This document shows, in pieces, positions 60,444-64,000 of a DNA stretch of 64,000 nucleotides (position 1 is the first letter of the stretch; every line of letters begins with the position of its first letter). The position numbers were made by a program, and so were the translations under genes. This DNA is from Nitrospirota bacterium (GTDB taxonomy: Bacteria; UBA2233), in the NCBI GenBank assembly GCA_011620345.1, contig WOZJ01000057.1, positions 1 to 64,000 on the forward strand, read 5' to 3'. Under the pieces are notes generated by a model. It did no database searches, was not told where the DNA came from, and saw only the letters and a program-made list of their open reading frames with translations.

Positions 60444-61031
60444 ATGGAGGTGGAGGTCTATTATGATGTTTCTAGCCCTTATACGTACCTTGCATTTACC
60501 CGCCTGTTTAATGTTATAGAACGGTACGGGGCCAAGCTCACACTCCTTCCGGTGTACTTGGGGGGTCTTTTCAAGGCGCTGGGGCGTACGCTTCCACACC
60601 CTAGCAAGCTTACGTACATGCAAAAAGACCTCAACGATTGGGCCTCCTTCCTTGGCGTTCCGCTGAAATTTCCGAGCGTCTTTCCGCTCAATTCAATCCA
60701 GGTGCAGCGGGGGGCGGTCTGGATGAAAGACCGCGGGCTCGAGGAGGACTACGTGAAGCGCGTATTCCCTGCCTATTGGGTGGAAGATCGCGACCTTTCC
60801 AAAGATGAAGAACTTTTGGATATTGTCAGTAGCCTTGGTGTAGACTCGCAAGACTTCCTTCAGGGGGTTCGCTCCGAAGAAGTCAAACAAAAACTGAAGG
60901 AAATCACAGAGGCGGCCCTCAGCCGGGGTGTTTTCGGCGTTCCGACTTTCTTTGTCTCCGGAGAGATGTTTTGGGGGAACGACCGCTTGCTGTTTGTCGA
61001 GAAAAAGCTCGAGGGTTCAAAACGTAGTTGA
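60444..61031 (+). CDS. DsbA-fold isomerase (2-hydroxychromene-2-carboxylate isomerase / kappa-GST family)
   Basis: 195 residues from the ATG at 60444, preceded by GAGGGGGTGG. The thioredoxin-fold start is EVEVYYDVSSPYTYLAFTRL, where Ser replaces the CxxC of DsbA and is the glutathione-contacting residue. PFLINS-like LKFPSVFPLNSIQ and the ending GVFGVPTFFVSGEMFWGNDR are characteristic. Substrates in this family include hydroxychromene carboxylate and glutathione conjugates. No aromatic degradation genes are near, so the substrate is open. Confidence 0.88.
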   Translation: MEVEVYYDVSSPYTYLAFTRLFNVIERYGAKLTLLPVYLGGLFKALGRTLPHPSKLTYMQKDLNDWASFLGVPLKFPSVFPLNSIQVQRGAVWMKDRGLEEDYVKRVFPAYWVEDRDLSKDEELLDIVSSLGVDSQDFLQGVRSEEVKQKLKEITEAALSRGVFGVPTFFVSGEMFWGNDRLLFVEKKLEGSKRS

Positions 61032-61087
61032 GTTTACGTCGTTGCGTGGTAGAATAGGCGTAGAATAACTACGTTAGAGGGGTCGCC

Positions 61088-61525
61088 ATGAAGGCTCAAA
61101 AGATCCTTTGTCCTGTTGATTTTTCTGAAGATTCCAAAAAAGCCCTTCGTGTCGCTCTCGATTTAAAAAAACAGTTCGGGGCTACCCTAGACGTCGTGAC
61201 CGTAGTGATTGACCCGTTCGGCGACTACGTCCATCCGACGAAGGCTCGCTACATCGAATCGAGCAAGCAGTGGGCGATTGAAGACGCGAAGCAGGATCTA
61301 AAAAAGCTCAAAGAAGAGTTCTTCGCGGACGAGGAGGGGGTTGGGATGCACGTCCTCTTCGGCATTCCTGCGGAAGAGGTGCTGAACTTTGTCAAACAGG
61401 AAGGTCATGATCTGATTGTTATCGGAACCCATGGGAGACGTGGGATCGCGCGCCTCGTTATAGGGTCGGTTGCAGAGGAAGTGATTCGTAAGGCTACCTG
61501 TCCCGTGCTGACCGTGAGGCTTTAA
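61088..61525 (+). CDS. Universal stress protein (UspA family)
   Basis: A single Usp domain, 145 residues. It opens KILCPVDFSEDSKKALRVAL and ends with the ATP-binding pattern GTHGRRGIARLVIGSVAEEV (G-2x-G-9x-G-S), so it is the ATP-binding type, as MJ0577, rather than UspA of E. coli. A direct repeat GTAGAATA occurs just upstream (about 61049-61067) and may be part of its promoter. The next gene is a MaoC-type hydratase 40 bases on. Confidence 0.92.
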   Translation: MKAQKILCPVDFSEDSKKALRVALDLKKQFGATLDVVTVVIDPFGDYVHPTKARYIESSKQWAIEDAKQDLKKLKEEFFADEEGVGMHVLFGIPAEEVLNFVKQEGHDLIVIGTHGRRGIARLVIGSVAEEVIRKATCPVLTVRL

Positions 61526-61565
61526 GACCCTATCGAAGCTCGAAAACTACGGAGGAAAAAAGGAT

Positions 61566-61991
61566 ATGCCTAGCCTTGATCTGGCCTACGAGAAACTTCA
61601 AGAGGGTGCAGAGATCGAGCCCCTTGTCAAAGGGCCGATTACAAAAGAGCAGCTAAAAGAGTATGGGCCGGCTGCGGGAGACCCGAATCCTATTCATCTA
61701 GACGACGAATTCGCCAAAATGGCCGGATATCCAGGGGTATTCGCGCACGGTATGCTCTCGATGGGTTTTCTTGGCCAGTTTCTTGCCGATCGTTTTGGCC
61801 TTGAGAGCATAAGAAAATTCAAAGTCAGGTTTGCGAGGATTACCTGGCCGGGAGAGGTCATCACCTGTATGGGCAAGGTGATCGGCAAGCGTGTCGAAAA
61901 CGGCGAGAAGCTCGTGGATCTTGAGCTTGCGACCCAGAACGAGAAAGGCGAAAAGAAAATTCTCGGAGAGGCAACCGTTCGGGTGGCTTAG
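61566..61991 (+). CDS. MaoC-like (R)-specific enoyl hydratase
   Basis: A single hotdog domain of 141 residues. The hydratase-2 motif is AAGDPNPIHLDDEFAKMAGY, with catalytic Asp and His, followed by VFAHGMLSMGFLGQFL. It probably hydrates a 2-enoyl-CoA or a related thioester. The family includes PhaJ and the HtdX/Y subunits of mycobacteria. AGGAAAAAAGG lies upstream of the ATG. It converges on the cinA-like gene 33 bases away. Confidence 0.88.
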   Translation: MPSLDLAYEKLQEGAEIEPLVKGPITKEQLKEYGPAAGDPNPIHLDDEFAKMAGYPGVFAHGMLSMGFLGQFLADRFGLESIRKFKVRFARITWPGEVITCMGKVIGKRVENGEKLVDLELATQNEKGEKKILGEATVRVA

Positions 61992-62024
61992 ATCTGCCCC
62001 CAAAAGTCTTGAATTCAGGGCCTC

Positions 62025-62735
62025 CTAGCCGGCAAAGTACTCCGGCGGAAACGAAGATTGAAGCTGCTTGAGGGCTGTCTGAACTTGCTTGGCGTCTTTC
62101 CCCTCGATTGTAACAAGCACGACAAACGGGTTGCTCTCGATTTTCGGGTAGGAGCCGATTTGGAGGTCGGGGTGCGCCTTTTGGATGGACGCGAGCGTTT
62201 GGGAGAGCCATGACTCCGGAACCAAAAATGTTATCGATTCTATAAAGTAAGGGTCGGCGGAGAACTGCGAGGCGATCACCTCTAACTTCTTCTGAAACAG
62301 CCTAGGAACTCCAGGGAGAACGTATACGTTCTCCATCCTCACGATAGGAAACGTTCCGTCGTCGGCCGGGATTAGGCTTGCTCCCTTCGGAATGTAAGCC
62401 ATGCGCATCTTTCCTTCGAGGTGTTGAGCCCCAAGCAAGGGAAAGAGGCTGGGTTCTTGGACAAGCGGGATGCCGAAGGCGTAGGCAATCGCTTCCATCG
62501 TAACGTCGTCATGGGTTGGTCCAATGCCCCCGGAGGTGATGATCGCGTCAAAAACGTGGCGCAGAGCATTGAGCTCTTGGGCGATGGCCCCGATTTCATC
62601 GGGGACAACGACGACCCGTTCGAGTCTGGATCCGAGTTCCCAGATGCGCTTTGCGAGATAAGGCGTATTTTGGTCTTCAACCTTTCCTGTCAGAATCTCG
62701 TTGCCCACGACGAGCAGGGCTAGCCTTAGTTCCAT
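62025..62735 (-). CDS. CinA-like molybdopterin-binding domain protein
   Basis: 236 residues. The MoCF_biosynth domain begins LALLVVGNEILTGKVEDQNT and has IITSGGIGPTHDDVTMEAIA, the pattern of the N-terminal domain of CinA and of NMN/COG1058 proteins. MRMAYIPKGASLIP and VYVLPGVPRLFQKKLEV follow. The C-terminal amidase domain of full CinA (PncC) is absent. It is last of the rplS-rnhB-yraN operon, starting 3 bases after yraN. The function may be in ADP-ribose or NMN-type cofactor repair. Confidence 0.9.
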   Translation of the reverse strand: MELRLALLVVGNEILTGKVEDQNTPYLAKRIWELGSRLERVVVVPDEIGAIAQELNALRHVFDAIITSGGIGPTHDDVTMEAIAYAFGIPLVQEPSLFPLLGAQHLEGKMRMAYIPKGASLIPADDGTFPIVRMENVYVLPGVPRLFQKKLEVIASQFSADPYFIESITFLVPESWLSQTLASIQKAHPDLQIGSYPKIESNPFVVLVTIEGKDAKQVQTALKQLQSSFPPEYFAG

Positions 62736-62738
62736 GGT

Positions 62739-63086
62739 CTACCAGAACGCGTTCTCGATATGATGGATTTTCGGGGTGGATCCGCTAAAATCGATAAAAA
62801 CGCAATCAAACCGTGCCTCGTCTGTATCTGTTTCCATGGGATGTCTGAGTAGATAGGCTTGTGCAGCCGCTCGAAGCCTTCGTTGTTGAGCCCTGGTGAG
62901 CGCCTCCTCCAAAGGGATCGCCTCGATGTTCGTCCTCCCCTTTACCTCGACAAAGACGAGCGTCCGTCCTGTTCTCGCAACAAGGTCGATCTCCAGCCTG
63001 TGAAACCGGACATTCTGGCCTAGGATTGCAAAGCCTCGCTCAAGCAGAAACTCCTTGGCGAGCTGCTCAGCATGCTTGCCATTCAT
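62739..63086 (-). CDS. yraN: UPF0102 protein YraN (predicted nuclease fold)
   Basis: 115 residues of the Holliday-junction-resolvase-like fold. HAEQLAKEFLLERGFAILGQ, then HRLEIDLVARTGRTLVFVEV with the nuclease-like E-x(n)-D-x(n)-ExK residues (VEVKGR), then ALTRAQQRRLRAAAQAYLL. The biochemical role is unknown. It starts 20 bases inside rnhB. Confidence 0.93.
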   Translation of the reverse strand: MNGKHAEQLAKEFLLERGFAILGQNVRFHRLEIDLVARTGRTLVFVEVKGRTNIEAIPLEEALTRAQQRRLRAAAQAYLLRHPMETDTDEARFDCVFIDFSGSTPKIHHIENAFW

Positions 63087-63687
63087 GGTGCTTTAGCGGT
63101 GCGAACGAGACGCGGTGTTCCGGGCATGGACCGAACATCCTGACTCTTTCTACGTGATAGCATGTAGGATACCCCTTGTGTACGGCAAACCCGTATGCCG
63201 GATAGCGGGCATCGAGCTTTTCCATGAGCCTATCCCGCATGGTTTTTGCAAGGATGCTGGCCGCGGCGATCGTACCCGAGAGCATATCTCCTTTAGGAAG
63301 AAGAATGCAGGGAGCTTCCGCCCTAGGGTCTAGCGTGCCGTCCACCAAAAGAATCGAAGGGGAGCATGGAAGCTCATCGAGCGCCCTTTTTGCGGCCAAG
63401 CGGAAGGCTCTTGAGATCCCAAGCGTATCTATTTCCGATGCCAGCGCGAACCCTACGGCCCACAGGCTGTTGAGGCCTACGAGAAGCTTGTGGGCCTTTA
63501 GCCGCTGGCCAGGAGTAAGTTTTTTGGAATCATCGAGCGCAAGGCTCTCCATCGTCGGCGTGTATGTAAACACACCTACCGCCAAAGGCCCGGCAATGGG
63601 GCCTCTCCCCGCCTCGTCCATCCCTGCGAGGCTTAGGCTCGGATCGCCCTGAAATAGCCTGTGCTCTAGGGCATACCCTGCGGCCAA
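63067..63687 (-). CDS. rnhB: Ribonuclease HII
   Basis: Cleaves RNA in RNA-DNA hybrids, including single ribonucleotides. 206 residues. The active site begins LAGMDEAGRGPIAGPLAVGV (DEAGRG), followed by DDSKKLTPGQR, ILLVDGT and ASILAKTMRDRLM. The C-terminal HKGYPTCYHVERVRMFGPCP is typical. The TTG start directly follows the rplS stop, with AGGAAG in the rplS tail. Overlaps yraN by 20 bases. Confidence 0.95.
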   Translation of the reverse strand: MAAGYALEHRLFQGDPSLSLAGMDEAGRGPIAGPLAVGVFTYTPTMESLALDDSKKLTPGQRLKAHKLLVGLNSLWAVGFALASEIDTLGISRAFRLAAKRALDELPCSPSILLVDGTLDPRAEAPCILLPKGDMLSGTIAAASILAKTMRDRLMEKLDARYPAYGFAVHKGYPTCYHVERVRMFGPCPEHRVSFAPLKHHEWQAC

Positions 63688-64000
63688 CTAAACTTCCTGC
63701 TCCCGGTAGGCTACTGTTCCCTTGAGCCTCGTGGCCCGTTTGCCCTTTAGGCCTCTTAGGTAGTATAGCCTGGCCCTGCGAACGTGGCCGCGGCTCAGGA
63801 TCTTGACGTCCGCGATCAACGGGGACATCGTAGGGAAGATTCTTTCGACACCCACGCCGTGAGAAATTTTTCGAACGGTAAACATACTGTCGGAACCGCC
63901 CTTGCGGATACGAATAATAATGCCCCGAAATACCTGGATGCGCTCCTTCTCGCCCTCGCGCACCCTGTAGTGAACTTCTACGGTATCGCCTACGCGTATG
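63688..64000 (-). CDS. rplS: 50S ribosomal protein L19 (partial, start outside the window)
   Basis: The C-terminal 103 residues or so are here; the gene runs off the right edge. Reading in from the edge: [60 protein letters not shown] and [20 protein letters not shown], a clear L19. A C-terminal extension is slight. trmD is likely just beyond the window, given the usual order. Confidence 0.97.
   Translation of the reverse strand, partial: IRVGDTVEVHYRVREGEKERIQVFRGIIIRIRKGGSDSMFTVRKISHGVGVERIFPTMSPLIADVKILSRGHVRRARLYYLRGLKGKRATRLKGTVAYREQEV

Overview
This window comes from the chromosome of a Gram-negative bacterium of moderately high GC content. The evidence is an OmpA-type peptidoglycan-binding lipoprotein, periplasmic proteins, the yajC-secD-secF set, and dense operons with frequent GTG and TTG starts behind clear Shine-Dalgarno sites. 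Gene order (nadK-recN-short argA-secA-argJ; queA-tgt-yajC-secD-secF-recJ; rplS-rnhB-yraN) and a probable Re-type citrate synthase heading an icd-mdh-fum operon suggest an anaerobic or facultative lineage of the Desulfobacterota/Nitrospirota kind. I cannot fix the phylum without searches. A single tRNA gene (Pro, CGG) is present. I see no rRNA, CRISPR array, transposase or phage module.

Layout. 1-518 holds no gene I can support. 519-5877 is an AT-richer accessory block: a DUF4282 protein, a tiny unknown, and a tight run of an OmpA-like lipoprotein, a six-helix membrane protein with coiled coil, an exported VWA-like protein and a DUF4870 protein. 6117-8354 is a two-gene ergothioneine unit (egtB, egtD). 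8641-18447 runs from an SBF-like transporter into nadK, recN, a short N-acetylglutamate synthase, secA, argJ, a ROK kinase and recO. 18452-23545 (minus) holds a hotdog thioesterase with an RsbR-like STAS protein, then adh, acyl-ACP thioesterase and a KefB-type antiporter. 23571-25606 (minus) has a collapsed multicopper oxidase pseudogene, tRNA-Pro and an AMP-forming CoA ligase resembling oxalyl-CoA synthetases.

25907-35780 (plus) is a TCA-cycle cluster: probable Re-citrate synthase, isocitrate dehydrogenase, malate dehydrogenase, two-subunit class I fumarase, succinyl-CoA synthetase, then ndk, rlmN and a lipid-kinase-like gene. 35878-40689 (minus) is a complete late heme operon, hemE-hemN-hemH-hemG. 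ispH follows divergently. 41769-43860 is the most striking module: an FNR-like regulator divergent from an octaheme hydroxylamine-oxidoreductase-family cytochrome, with an almost perfect FNR box between them. 43904-50382 mixes an MFS transporter, a beta-hydroxyacid dehydrogenase, a fragment of a second STAS protein, nth, bcp, an MBL hydrolase, coaBC and a zinc phospholipase-C-like protein. 50381-59944 is one long plus-strand run: udg, nfeD, slipin, queA, tgt, yajC, secD, secF, recJ. 60113-64000 carries a small HTH gene with a strong promoter, a DsbA-fold isomerase, a universal stress protein, a MaoC-type hydratase and, on minus, rplS (cut by the window edge), rnhB, yraN and a cinA-like gene.

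Taken together, the genes describe respiration and biosynthesis in a cell that sees both low and some oxygen. Oxygen-independent HemN sits beside an FAD-type PPOX. An FNR-type switch controls a probable nitrogen-oxide cytochrome. Thiol antioxidants (ergothioneine, peroxiredoxin) and stress proteins are present.
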